Assembly: GCA_026707045.1 (NCBI GenBank)
Contig: JAPOXO010000092.1
Span: forward strand, 1 to 43,037
Length of the DNA stretch: 43,037 nucleotides
Direction of reading: 5' to 3'
Source: Gammaproteobacteria bacterium
GTDB lineage: Bacteria > Pseudomonadota > Gammaproteobacteria > Pseudomonadales > Azotimanducaceae
The notes beneath the pieces were generated by a model. The model was not told the origin of the DNA. It searched no databases and worked only from the letters and a program-made list of their open reading frames with translations. The stretch's first letter is position 1, and the number at the start of each line of letters is the position of its first letter. A program made the translations under genes and the position numbers. Positions 1-7,756 of this stretch are shown in pieces.

Positions 1-354
1 CCACATCCAATAGTTTTCGTTTCCGTCTTCGTCTATTTCTACCTCTGCGTCGATCAGGTCTCGAAGGTCGTCGTACTCTCCTTCTTTGTGCATTTCAAAG
101 AGCTGGTCCTCGACAGGCACGAAGTAAGTGCAATCCATTTCTAGCTGTTCGTCCAGCCATTCGTTGAGACCTTGTTCGGCCATATCCACGATTTGTTCGT
201 AGGTCATTCCAAACGTGGCGCGAGCAGCCAGACGTGAAGCATCTTCGAGCTCCTGTTGAGTCGGCTCAGCATGCACAAGTAGACCAACTAGCACCAATAT
301 GGCTGAAATTGACCAGGACCCTATCGTGAGACGGGTCAATCTCTGACAATTCAT
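1..354 (-). CDS. DUF1800 family secreted protein, N-terminal part only
   Basis: An open frame of 118 codons runs from an ATG at 354 to the window edge, so the C-terminal part is missing. The product starts with a signal peptide (a basic stretch, then a hydrophobic run of about 15 residues ending near VHAEP). The mature protein opens with SRLAARATFGMTYEQI and then GLNEWLDEQL. That arrangement of a R-x-ATFG motif followed by G-x-x-x-WLD-x-QL is typical of the start of DUF1800 proteins. These are secreted or periplasmic proteins of unknown biochemical role, often paired with a DUF1501 partner. The partner, if present, would lie outside the window. Family assignment rests on the N-terminus only. 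Confidence 0.75.
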   Translation of the reverse strand, partial: MNCQRLTRLTIGSWSISAILVLVGLLVHAEPTQQELEDASRLAARATFGMTYEQIVDMAEQGLNEWLDEQLEMDCTYFVPVEDQLFEMHKEGEYDDLRDLIDAEVEIDEDGNENYWMW

Positions 355-416
355 AGACCTTGTCCCTCCCAAAAGGTGATAAGCGACAAAAAAACTCTAT
401 GAAATTTATTGGGTCG

Positions 417-510
417 TGTGAACTACCCAAATTGGTAGTTTTTTCTTGCAGTGCTACGCATTTAATGGTTGCGAACAGACAAAATTGTCTGGGCCAAGTG
501 GTAGTTCACA
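417..510. promoter_or_regulatory. Inverted-repeat cluster between the DUF1800 and LuxR genes
   Basis: TGTGAACTACC at 417-427 has its exact reverse complement, GGTAGTTCACA, at 500-510. A third half-site, GGTAGTT, lies at 434-440 and is followed by six T residues. The first two elements could also fold into a 7-bp hairpin with a T tract. The cluster sits in the 387-bp gap between divergent genes, the usual position for regulator sites. Function is inferred; the repeats are seen directly. The rest of the 355-741 gap shows no credible gene. A TATACT at 691-696 could be a -10 box for the LuxR gene, but no good -35 box accompanies it. Confidence 0.45.
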
Positions 511-741
511 GAACCATCAGAACACTTCAATTTGCCGAATCAATCCTCAAGACATGTGTCTCAATGCGAAGGCTTCGATCAATCTGCCAATTGAGATCGG
601 CGGTAGGCATCAGATGGGGCGTGTGGATTGTTGAATATGTGGAGGAATATTTGGATTCTTCGCATCTGTTACGAATAGTTCAATTGGTCATATACTCTTA
701 AAGGGTGACCGATAGAAATTCCCTCGAGGTGGCTCGAGGTC

Positions 742-1893
742 ATGAGGCATCAAGAACGCATCGAAGGTGCAATAAATGCTCTGCGCGAAGCCCAGTTGGA
801 CGAAGCGCTTTGGCCAACTGCTTCTGCGTTATTCGACCATGCTTGCTGTCTGGCTGGCAATCACCTCTCAATTATTCAAGGAGACAGTCTCGAAAATGCG
901 AGGATGTTGTTTAGTCAGTTGCTCAAGCGAGGCGAGGCCGACGAAGAACTCGCAGATCTTTACCAACGAGAGTACATGGCAATCGACGAACGTCTACCGA
1001 GGCTTCTTCATCTCCCGAATGGCAAGTTGAGCCTATGTAGCGCATTGCTCACCGAGAGCGAAATCCTCAATTCGCCGACTTATAACGAGTACTTAGTACC
1101 TACGGGAGCTGGAAACTCTCTGAACGTTCGCCTGGATGGACTTAACGGTCTACACGTAGTCATGGCGCTTGTTTCTTCACGTAAGGATTCGCGCTGGACC
1201 AATCAACAAGAAGAGACGCTGCAGCAACTCTTGCCACACATCCAACATTTCGCGTGTGTTCGTCAGGCATTGACTGATGCTGGTACAAGTGCCATGACAA
1301 GCACGGCTGAGGCACTAAGCGCGAAGCGAATTGGAATAGTGCTACTAAATCGGAGTGGGCAGATCGTAGAAACAAATGACCATGCGCGTGTACTGCTTGG
1401 CAAGGGAATTGGTTTAACAGACTCCAAAGGGCACCTGTTCGCTAAACATGTGGATGACAACATTGCTCTCTCCAAATTGCTTGCTGAAGCTCTCGAAACA
1501 TCTGTTGTCGATGCACGTGGAGGCGTTATCTCCATCCGACGAGCCGATGAGGGCTTTTTCACACTCTATGTTTCACCATTCTCCAACAGCGATATGCACG
1601 CCTTCGGAGACTTCGGAGGTGTCGCGGTGATGGTCATGATCGTGGACCCCATGGATAAACCACAAGTAGACCCGATTCGATTAGCAACTGCTCTTAATCT
1701 AACGCCAGCACAGGCTCGAGTGGCTGCGGCGCTCGCTGCTGGAGCCACGGTTCAATCCATCGCCGCATCAACGTACCGATCAGAGGCGGTCGTGCGTTGG
1801 CATCTCAAGCAAATCATGTCACATCTTGGCATTTTCAGCCAAAGGGACCTAGTGCGTATAGTGCTAACCACTCCAGGAATCTTTAGGGACTAA
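742..1893 (+). CDS. LuxR-type helix-turn-helix transcriptional regulator
   Basis: A 383-aa protein with a C-terminal LuxR/GerE-type DNA-binding domain at about residues 318-375 (LNLTPAQARVAAALAAG at its start, then a helix-turn-helix, ending SHLGIFSQRDLVRIVL). The middle, about residues 194-300, looks like a PAS fold (GIVLLNRSGQIVETNDHA). The N-terminal 180 residues look like a GAF- or PAS-like sensory domain but match no family I recognise. No response-regulator receiver domain is present, so it probably senses a ligand directly or through its PAS-like domain. The ATG at 742 follows two GAGGT repeats, of which the one at 726-730 is the better-spaced ribosome site. It is divergent from the DUF1800 gene, so the inverted repeats between them could be its targets; that is inference. 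Confidence 0.8.
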   Translation: MRHQERIEGAINALREAQLDEALWPTASALFDHACCLAGNHLSIIQGDSLENARMLFSQLLKRGEADEELADLYQREYMAIDERLPRLLHLPNGKLSLCSALLTESEILNSPTYNEYLVPTGAGNSLNVRLDGLNGLHVVMALVSSRKDSRWTNQQEETLQQLLPHIQHFACVRQALTDAGTSAMTSTAEALSAKRIGIVLLNRSGQIVETNDHARVLLGKGIGLTDSKGHLFAKHVDDNIALSKLLAEALETSVVDARGGVISIRRADEGFFTLYVSPFSNSDMHAFGDFGGVAVMVMIVDPMDKPQVDPIRLATALNLTPAQARVAAALAAGATVQSIAASTYRSEAVVRWHLKQIMSHLGIFSQRDLVRIVLTTPGIFRD

Positions 1894-2350
1894 AGATTTC
1901 TCAACTAAGATGGTATTGCCATCAAGTGGAAATGCGAAATGTACTCCATCCTTGATCAATACAAGCATTTGCATCGAAAATCTGCGAGAACGTCAAAAAG
2001 CTCTTGGAGCGTCTAGCGGAAGAAGATGGAGCTCCATACGGAGATATGGTCTGTCCTCCGTCAATGAGACTGTAGTTGAACAAGCATCGTAATCAAAAAA
2101 GTTAGACAATAATTGAAAGTGACTATTTCATTTCAAACTGAACACGGATTACGATTTGAACATAGCACTAGTTAGTGCACATTGAATGAACACAGCACTT
2201 CGTTCAGTTAATCGACACTAGATCTAGATGCCATTGTTATCTAAACGGCGCAATGGAATCCTTCTAATACATCAATCGCTAATGCAGCAGCAACTAGCTT
2301 TTCTTTTGCTGAAATACACATTATGTCCCGCCCCAACGTCGTTAGAAATT
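1894..2350. other. Gene-poor stretch of 457 bp
   Basis: AT-rich sequence between the LuxR-type gene and the RelB-like gene, which converge on it. Short open frames exist, such as one at 1910-2092, but none has a ribosome site, a recognisable motif or plausible composition. No RelE/ParE-type toxin frame is present next to the antitoxin. I see no RNA gene, no insertion-sequence ends and no strong terminator. Confidence 0.5.
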
Positions 2351-2581
2351 TCAAGGGTCCACACCATGAGTTCTAATCAGATCGTCCAATGTGAGCGGCT
2401 TCACCTTGCCTGATCGCATTTCTCCCAGCCGGTTCTCGGAAATGTAGATGTCTTCCAGGTCGTCAAGGTGCCGACAGATGGCTTCATGCACGTAAAAGGT
2501 CTTCGTACGGCCAGTAAGCTTTGACAGGTTTTGTAGTCGTGTAGCAATTTCGTATGGTAGCCGAATGGATATAGAAGTCAT
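2351..2581 (-). CDS. RelB-like ribbon-helix-helix antitoxin without adjacent toxin
   Basis: A 76-aa protein starting MTSISIRLPYEIATRLQNL. The N-terminal strand SISIRLP followed by helices with TGRTKTFYVHEAI is the ribbon-helix-helix DNA-binding fold of RelB/DinJ-type antitoxins. The continuation HLDDLEDIYISENRL is the usual toxin-contact region of this family. Such antitoxins bind their own promoter and neutralise a RelE/ParE-type ribonuclease or gyrase toxin. The ATG at 2581 is preferred over a GTG at 2587 because GAGGTG lies just upstream at proper spacing. No toxin gene follows within 350 bp, so this looks like an orphan antitoxin or a relic pair. The antitoxin itself appears full length. 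A strong palindrome overlaps its presumed promoter. Confidence 0.75.
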   Translation of the reverse strand: MTSISIRLPYEIATRLQNLSKLTGRTKTFYVHEAICRHLDDLEDIYISENRLGEMRSGKVKPLTLDDLIRTHGVDP

Positions 2582-2601
2582 GCTCACCTCAGAATCTACT
2601 G

Positions 2602-2623
2602 TGTGCGATACAAGTATCGCACA
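2602..2623. promoter_or_regulatory. Operator palindrome of the RelB-like gene
   Basis: Perfect inverted repeat with 10-bp arms (TGTGCGATAC and GTATCGCACA) separated by AA. It lies 21 bp upstream of the antitoxin start, where the promoter should be. Ribbon-helix-helix antitoxins bind such palindromes as dimers of dimers to repress their own operon. The sequence symmetry is direct; the role is inferred from position and family. Confidence 0.65.
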
Positions 2624-2640
2624 GGTTTATTAACAATACT

Positions 2641-2669
2641 TGGATCTCAAATCGTCCAATTGAGATCCA
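2641..2669. repeat. 10-bp inverted repeat upstream of the permease gene
   Basis: TGGATCTCAA at 2641-2650 is the exact reverse complement of TTGAGATCCA at 2660-2669, with a 9-nt loop. No T tract follows on either strand, so it is not a standard intrinsic terminator. It lies 17 bp from the antitoxin operator and about 280 bp before the permease start. The remaining sequence to 2948 has an open frame at 2725-2952 but no features that would make it a convincing gene. Confidence 0.4.
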
Positions 2670-2948
2670 CAAAGAGAGACTGACTCAAAATAGCTGAATC
2701 CATGGCTTATCCAATATTCAACAATTGCTACAGACAGTCTTCAAAAAGTATCGCAACTGCAATGGCACCCTTCTTGCATGTTCATTGAAGACTGGGCAAA
2801 GGGCACGTCTTGAATTCAGTTCAGCATTCAATCGAAACGAATGTGGATTCCAGTTCAAGCCGTTCTGCTCAGTCGAGGGATTCGTGATGCTCATCGAACA
2901 CTATTTCTTGGGTGTTGCCGCTTGTAATCTTTACAAGGAACTACTTAG

Positions 2949-5900
2949 ATGAACGTTTCCAATTTACTGGCAATTGTCTCTGCGGAGATGCGATCCTGCC
3001 GAAGACTGATACGTACTTGGGTCTTTGTAGCAATAGCCTTCATCACTAGTGGTGTCATGTGGCTGTGGCTCTGCCTCGCGCATGGATTTACTTCTTATGT
3101 TTCCCCTTCCGCAGGCCTATTGGGACCCCACTTCGTAATTTCCAATATGGGTAGCGTGATCGTGTTTCTGTTCTCGATAGGCATCGTTTTTCTTGCATTT
3201 GATGTCAGATCGAGAGATATCAGAGATCGCATTCAAGAAGCAGTAGACACACGCCCAATGTCGAACTTCGAGCTGTTGTCCGGCAGACTGCTGGGAGTTG
3301 TGCTACTTCTTGCCATTCCTGCAGCCGCTCTAATCTTGACTGTGTCAGCTCTGGGATTCCTTGCAGAAGTAATCGGCTTTAGGTTTGGTGCGGGCAGCGA
3401 ACCCGCTAGTGTCATTGCTTTTTTAGTTTGGGACATCGTTCCCAATCTCCTTCTGTGGGGCTCGCTGACGGTGTTCGTATCCGTCGTTGTGCGCTTTCGG
3501 TTGATTGTCGTCGTGATTCTCGGTGGTTTGCTGTTTGGTTACTTCACTTTAAGCAACAGAATTCCATTTTTCCTTGCATCAGTGCTGTCGACGTTCAGTG
3601 GTAGCGATGCCTTCCCATCGGCACTAGCGCCCCAGTTGTTCAACCTGGACATCTTCCTCAATCGAACTTGCATTGCAATCTTCTCAGTAGGCTTGCTCTT
3701 GCTTACGTCCGCAATCCTGTCGCGTCAGAATCCTCAAGGGACGAAGACGTATGAGTTACTTGGAGGAGCTCTTGCCGTAGGGATTTCGCTACTAGGTGTC
3801 TACGGACTGGCTCAATTCAAAATGGGAGAGTTGCGCCAGACTGGGGATTGGGCCCAATACCACGCCGAATATCAATCGAATTCTCTGACAGACATCGATT
3901 CGATCAGTGGTACAGTGGAGATCCACCCGGGACGAAATATAAAGCTAGATCTGATTCTGAAATTCTCCTCTTCAACCCTACGAACAGGAGATGTGAGGTT
4001 GATAACGCTAAACCCGGGCTACCAGATTAAGAGTTTAGAGTTGGATGGTAGCTCGGTGAAAGAGTTTGAATTTGAGAGTGGCTTGCTCAAATTACCTGTA
4101 ACGAATGAAAGTGCCTCTTCAACGCAGTTACGGTTGATCGCCAAAGGAGTCCCCGATCCAAATTTCGCATATTTGGATAGTTCCCTCAAGTGGTCCGAAA
4201 TGGACTATTTGCAAGCTCGGGAGGCATTTCGTTTCGGGACACAGTCATACATATTTCATCCACAATTTGTAGCACTGACGCCAGGAGTTAGTTGGTTTCC
4301 TGCTTCCGGATCGGCATACGGTAGGTCGGACCTACGGAAACGACCTCAAGACTTCTTCAATCTTGACATCGAAGTCAGTGTTCCACGTGAGTGGATCGTG
4401 GCGGGACCAGGCACTCGAGACCTGTTAGATGAAGGCAAGCGAACCACTTTTCGATTCAATCCAAGAAATCCAATACCTGAATTGGCCTTAGTTGGATCGA
4501 AGTTCGAACGGCGCACGCTGAACTTGGAGGGCGTCGAGTTTGAGTTGCTGCTTAATAAAAAACACACTAAGAACTTGAAAATATTGGAGTTGGTTGTCCC
4601 AGCACTGAAAGAATGGCTCAGCGAATTGCTCGGAAAATCACGGGAATTGGGATTGGAATATCCATACGGGACACTATCCTTCGTGGAAGTCCCAGTCTCC
4701 ATGAGGGTTTACGGAGGAGGTTGGCAAATGGGGAGTGTATTTTCTCCTCCTGGCATCCAAATGATCAGAGAATCAGGCTTTCCTATTGCTCGATTTGACT
4801 ATCCAATTGACGGACAGCGCCAAAACTTCGAAGACGAATCGGATTTGTATGCAGAGTACGTACTTGGGCTTCTCAATGCATATTTTCAGAACGGCTACGA
4901 CGGAGGGAATCCTTTTCTGCACATGGGCAAAACGTTTATTGGTCATCAGACCTCACCAGAGGGTCCAGGTGCAGTAGCCGTGGACTTTCTTATCGACGAA
5001 CTCACCCAGAAATTACTCACAGAAGCCGAAGGATACTTTTCTATTCCAGCTCTATTTTCGGGCAACACCTTCAATCAAATCTCAACTACAACTTTCAACT
5101 CGGGCGGTGGATTCGGCTCAACTCCAACATACCAAAACCTAGATTGGCGTGGTCAATTCAGTCGCAAACCTTCAGTGTGGGAACTCATGATTGAATCACC
5201 TCTCGTTGGGTTGGATTTTGAAAGTAATCCCGTCGATGCATATCACGTTTTGCTACTCAAGATTGGCGAAGTTTCGGAACTAATTCTGGAATTTGGTGGT
5301 GAAGAAAAGGTTGGCGCACTCTTGCGTGAATTGGTCAGCCGTTACAAAGGCAAAAACTACGGCGAAGAAGCCTTTCTATCAACCGCGATGGAAGTGGATT
5401 TGGACTTGGAGTCCATACTTGGAGACTGGCTCCACGACTTGGAACTGCCAGGGTTCATCGCTTCAGATCCTATTGTTGAACGTTTGGCGGACACCACTGC
5501 TGGAGAGCCAGTGTATCAGTCAAGTTTTGAAATTCGCAATGATGAACCCGCACCGGGAGTGGTTGGAATTTCGTATGTAGACGACTTGGCTGGCCCTGAA
5601 GAACAGTATTTGGAGACTGTTAGGATTGATGGGCTTACATCGCTTCGCATTGCATTTCAAACCATTGTTCCACCAACACGGGTAGTCTTGGATCCCTATC
5701 TATCTCTAAACCGAGATCCGTTTCATCTCGACTCTCCAAGTCGTGACAGCATTGAGCGCTCTGATTCGCCAATCTTGCCTTTTGTGACGGATTCGGACTG
5801 GGACCCAATTGATGACAACGTAGTTACTGTTGATGATCTCGACGAAGGTTTCTCTTGGATTGGCGTAACGGACGAAAGTGCTGAGAGCTTGACAGATCCA

Positions 5901-6446
5901 ATGCTTCCCAGATGGATCACATTCTTATTCGCAAGGGATTCCACTCCAATTGAGATGGATCGAGGAATGCCCGAGCTAACTCACGCACTCAAAACTCTGT
6001 CGGACAACCCGTTAGAGTCTGGCCGGTGGTATCGCGAGACAGCACCTTTGAGTTTTGGCAAATATAGACATACTCATGCGATAAACATGTTGCGGTCGGA
6101 TTCAATCAGTGCAAAATTCACCGCAGACATACCTATCTCCGGGAGGTGGAAATTAGAATTCCATGTTCCAGCCGTGAACCGAAAGCAATATCAATCCTCC
6201 TATAGCCCTGGTCCCGGCACGATAATCTCTTGGTCGCGACCAACTACGTTAGGTGTGTATGAAATCGCTGTAAAAGGCGTTGGCAAGGAGTCAATCACTG
6301 ATCTGGACGCGTTCAATGCCCCGCACGGTTGGAACGATATAGGGAATTTCGACCTCGAAGCCGGAACGACCGAAGTAATTTCGACGCCGAAATCTAACGG
6401 TGCAAGTGTTGGTGATGCAATTAGGTGGACGCTTGTTGAAGAGTGA
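2949..6446 (+). CDS. ABC-2-type permease fused to a degenerate M1-peptidase-like domain
   Basis: A 1165-aa protein. The first 290 or so residues contain about seven hydrophobic membrane segments arranged as in ABC-2-type permeases of the ABC/M1-aminopeptidase fusion class. The rest is a large region of beta-sandwich and M1-like (gluzincin) layout predicted outside the membrane, including VPVSMRVYGGGWQMG and a later helical part. The M1 zinc signature HEXXH is nowhere in the protein; the corresponding stretch reads FLHMGKTFIGHQ near residue 660. The domain therefore looks catalytically dead, perhaps acting as a binding or sensing module. Relatives are usually encoded just after an ABC ATPase gene, but none precedes it here. 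Assignment is from architecture; the substrate is unknown. Confidence 0.65.
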   Translation: MNVSNLLAIVSAEMRSCRRLIRTWVFVAIAFITSGVMWLWLCLAHGFTSYVSPSAGLLGPHFVISNMGSVIVFLFSIGIVFLAFDVRSRDIRDRIQEAVDTRPMSNFELLSGRLLGVVLLLAIPAAALILTVSALGFLAEVIGFRFGAGSEPASVIAFLVWDIVPNLLLWGSLTVFVSVVVRFRLIVVVILGGLLFGYFTLSNRIPFFLASVLSTFSGSDAFPSALAPQLFNLDIFLNRTCIAIFSVGLLLLTSAILSRQNPQGTKTYELLGGALAVGISLLGVYGLAQFKMGELRQTGDWAQYHAEYQSNSLTDIDSISGTVEIHPGRNIKLDLILKFSSSTLRTGDVRLITLNPGYQIKSLELDGSSVKEFEFESGLLKLPVTNESASSTQLRLIAKGVPDPNFAYLDSSLKWSEMDYLQAREAFRFGTQSYIFHPQFVALTPGVSWFPASGSAYGRSDLRKRPQDFFNLDIEVSVPREWIVAGPGTRDLLDEGKRTTFRFNPRNPIPELALVGSKFERRTLNLEGVEFELLLNKKHTKNLKILELVVPALKEWLSELLGKSRELGLEYPYGTLSFVEVPVSMRVYGGGWQMGSVFSPPGIQMIRESGFPIARFDYPIDGQRQNFEDESDLYAEYVLGLLNAYFQNGYDGGNPFLHMGKTFIGHQTSPEGPGAVAVDFLIDELTQKLLTEAEGYFSIPALFSGNTFNQISTTTFNSGGGFGSTPTYQNLDWRGQFSRKPSVWELMIESPLVGLDFESNPVDAYHVLLLKIGEVSELILEFGGEEKVGALLRELVSRYKGKNYGEEAFLSTAMEVDLDLESILGDWLHDLELPGFIASDPIVERLADTTAGEPVYQSSFEIRNDEPAPGVVGISYVDDLAGPEEQYLETVRIDGLTSLRIAFQTIVPPTRVVLDPYLSLNRDPFHLDSPSRDSIERSDSPILPFVTDSDWDPIDDNVVTVDDLDEGFSWIGVTDESAESLTDPMLPRWITFLFARDSTPIEMDRGMPELTHALKTLSDNPLESGRWYRETAPLSFGKYRHTHAINMLRSDSISAKFTADIPISGRWKLEFHVPAVNRKQYQSSYSPGPGTIISWSRPTTLGVYEIAVKGVGKESITDLDAFNAPHGWNDIGNFDLEAGTTEVISTPKSNGASVGDAIRWTLVEE

Positions 6447-6486
6447 AGCAACGGACCAAATTCTCAATCTAGTTTGATTTGACAGC

Positions 6487-7653
6487 TTATTCCAATACTT
6501 CGCGTAGAAAGTGAAATAGTCCACACACTTCGACATCATTTCGAATCCTATAGGGTCTCTGGGACATGCAAACAACAATGCTTCTACGCGGCCTTATTGT
6601 GTCAATAGCCGAGTAGAAACCTCTGGAGGGGGGGCGCGACATTGATTGCTTGATCTCGATGGCCCAAAGATCGCCAGTTCGATGCCATTCAAGCAGCAAG
6701 TCTATTTCTGCGCCGTCGGCTGTGCGGTAGAACATGGGAGTGGCTCTGTCTCCAACTGCTCCAACAATTTGTTCGATTACAAATCCCTCCCAACTGAATC
6801 CGCACACCGGATGGCGAAATAGGTCATCGTTCGATTGCAGGTTTAGCATTGCATGGAGCAACCCGGTGTCACGAATATAGATTTTGGGTGCCTTTACAAG
6901 ACGTTTGCCGAGATTAGGACTGAAAGTGTTCAACTTCCGTACAAGAAGCAGATCTTCTAGAAATTCGATATATCTAGAAACCGTTGGTGAAGTCACTTCC
7001 AGAGATGAAGCTAGTCGGGCCGAATTCAGCATCGTGCCTTGATTGTGCGCAAGCATCGTCCATAGTCGAGCGATCAAGCCCGTCGGCAGGCGACTACTGA
7101 ACTGCGGCATGTCTCTCTCTACATATGTACGCACAAAGTTCTTGCGCCATACTATGCTGTCTTCTTCGCTTGAAGCAACAAAACTCAAGGGAAATCCGCC
7201 TCGTAACCATAGCCTTCCAATCTCTTCCTCGCCGACTTCGGTGCCACTTAGCGGTTCTAGACTCACATATTCAATTCTTCCAGCCAGAGATTCACTACTT
7301 TGCTTGATCAGATCCACCGATGCAGACCCTAGAATGAGAAATCTTCCCGCGAGCAGACCTTTGCGACGACCTTCATCAATCAATCCACGCAGCGCAGGAA
7401 AAAGTTCGGGAACTCGGTGAATTTCATCTAGTACCACGAGCGAATTTTCGAACTGGCGCAGGAAGAATGTGGGGTTTTCTAAGCTTTGACGGTCTTCAGG
7501 ATTTTCGAGGTCGATATATACATGCTCGTGACTCCGTGCGAGAGCAAGAGCCAATGTTGTCTTACCAACCTGACGAGGTCCAAGTAGACCAACAGCTGCC
7601 TGACGCCGCATGGCTGTCTCTAGGATTTTTGCTGAAAGTCGGGGTATTAACAC
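6487..7653 (-). CDS. AAA-family ATPase with DUF4143 domain
   Basis: A 388-aa protein with a Walker A motif GPRQVGKTT at residues 25-33 and Walker B LVVLDE at 72-77, matching the AAA_14 domain. The C-terminal half, from about residue 170, is the DUF4143 domain, with the nuclease-like pattern RTADGAEIDLLLE followed by AIEIKQS. This PD-(D/E)XK-like arrangement of D, E and K is common in the family. Members are widespread in mobile or variable gene pools and their role is not established. The start is a GTG at 7653 with no clear ribosome site, but the residues downstream of it match the usual family start. It converges with the permease gene, 40 bp apart. Confidence 0.85.
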   Translation of the reverse strand: MLIPRLSAKILETAMRRQAAVGLLGPRQVGKTTLALALARSHEHVYIDLENPEDRQSLENPTFFLRQFENSLVVLDEIHRVPELFPALRGLIDEGRRKGLLAGRFLILGSASVDLIKQSSESLAGRIEYVSLEPLSGTEVGEEEIGRLWLRGGFPLSFVASSEEDSIVWRKNFVRTYVERDMPQFSSRLPTGLIARLWTMLAHNQGTMLNSARLASSLEVTSPTVSRYIEFLEDLLLVRKLNTFSPNLGKRLVKAPKIYIRDTGLLHAMLNLQSNDDLFRHPVCGFSWEGFVIEQIVGAVGDRATPMFYRTADGAEIDLLLEWHRTGDLWAIEIKQSMSRPPSRGFYSAIDTIRPRRSIVVCMSQRPYRIRNDVEVCGLFHFLREVLE

Positions 7654-7694
7654 CGTAAATCTAAAATCACATTTTAAATATACGGTGAATTATA
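7651..7694 (-). promoter_or_regulatory. Promoter -10 box and inverted repeat over the start of the AAA gene
   Basis: On the minus strand a perfect TATAAT lies at 7694-7689. Just downstream, TACGGTG (7681-7687) and CACCGTA (7651-7657) form a 7-bp inverted repeat that spans the likely transcription start and the GTG start codon. The transcript would have a leader of about 30 nt without a Shine-Dalgarno sequence. No good -35 box is seen. The repeat could be an operator or a hairpin that controls translation. Confidence 0.4.
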
Positions 7695-7756
7695 CTAAAT
7701 TATGTATGATTCGGAGTATATCGAGCTGTGTAGCCAAGGTTTATTCTGACCAGAAT

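Noticed and set aside
360-701. 113-codon open frame in the gap before the LuxR-type gene
   Set aside because: No ribosome site, no recognisable motif, and it runs through the inverted-repeat cluster; likely chance.
1910-2092. 60-codon open frame after the LuxR-type gene
   Set aside because: Composition and lack of motifs do not support a gene, and no other frame there reads as a clear remnant.
2725-2952. 75-codon open frame whose stop overlaps the permease start
   Set aside because: The overlap is suggestive of coupling, but the product has no family features, no good ribosome site and atypical composition.
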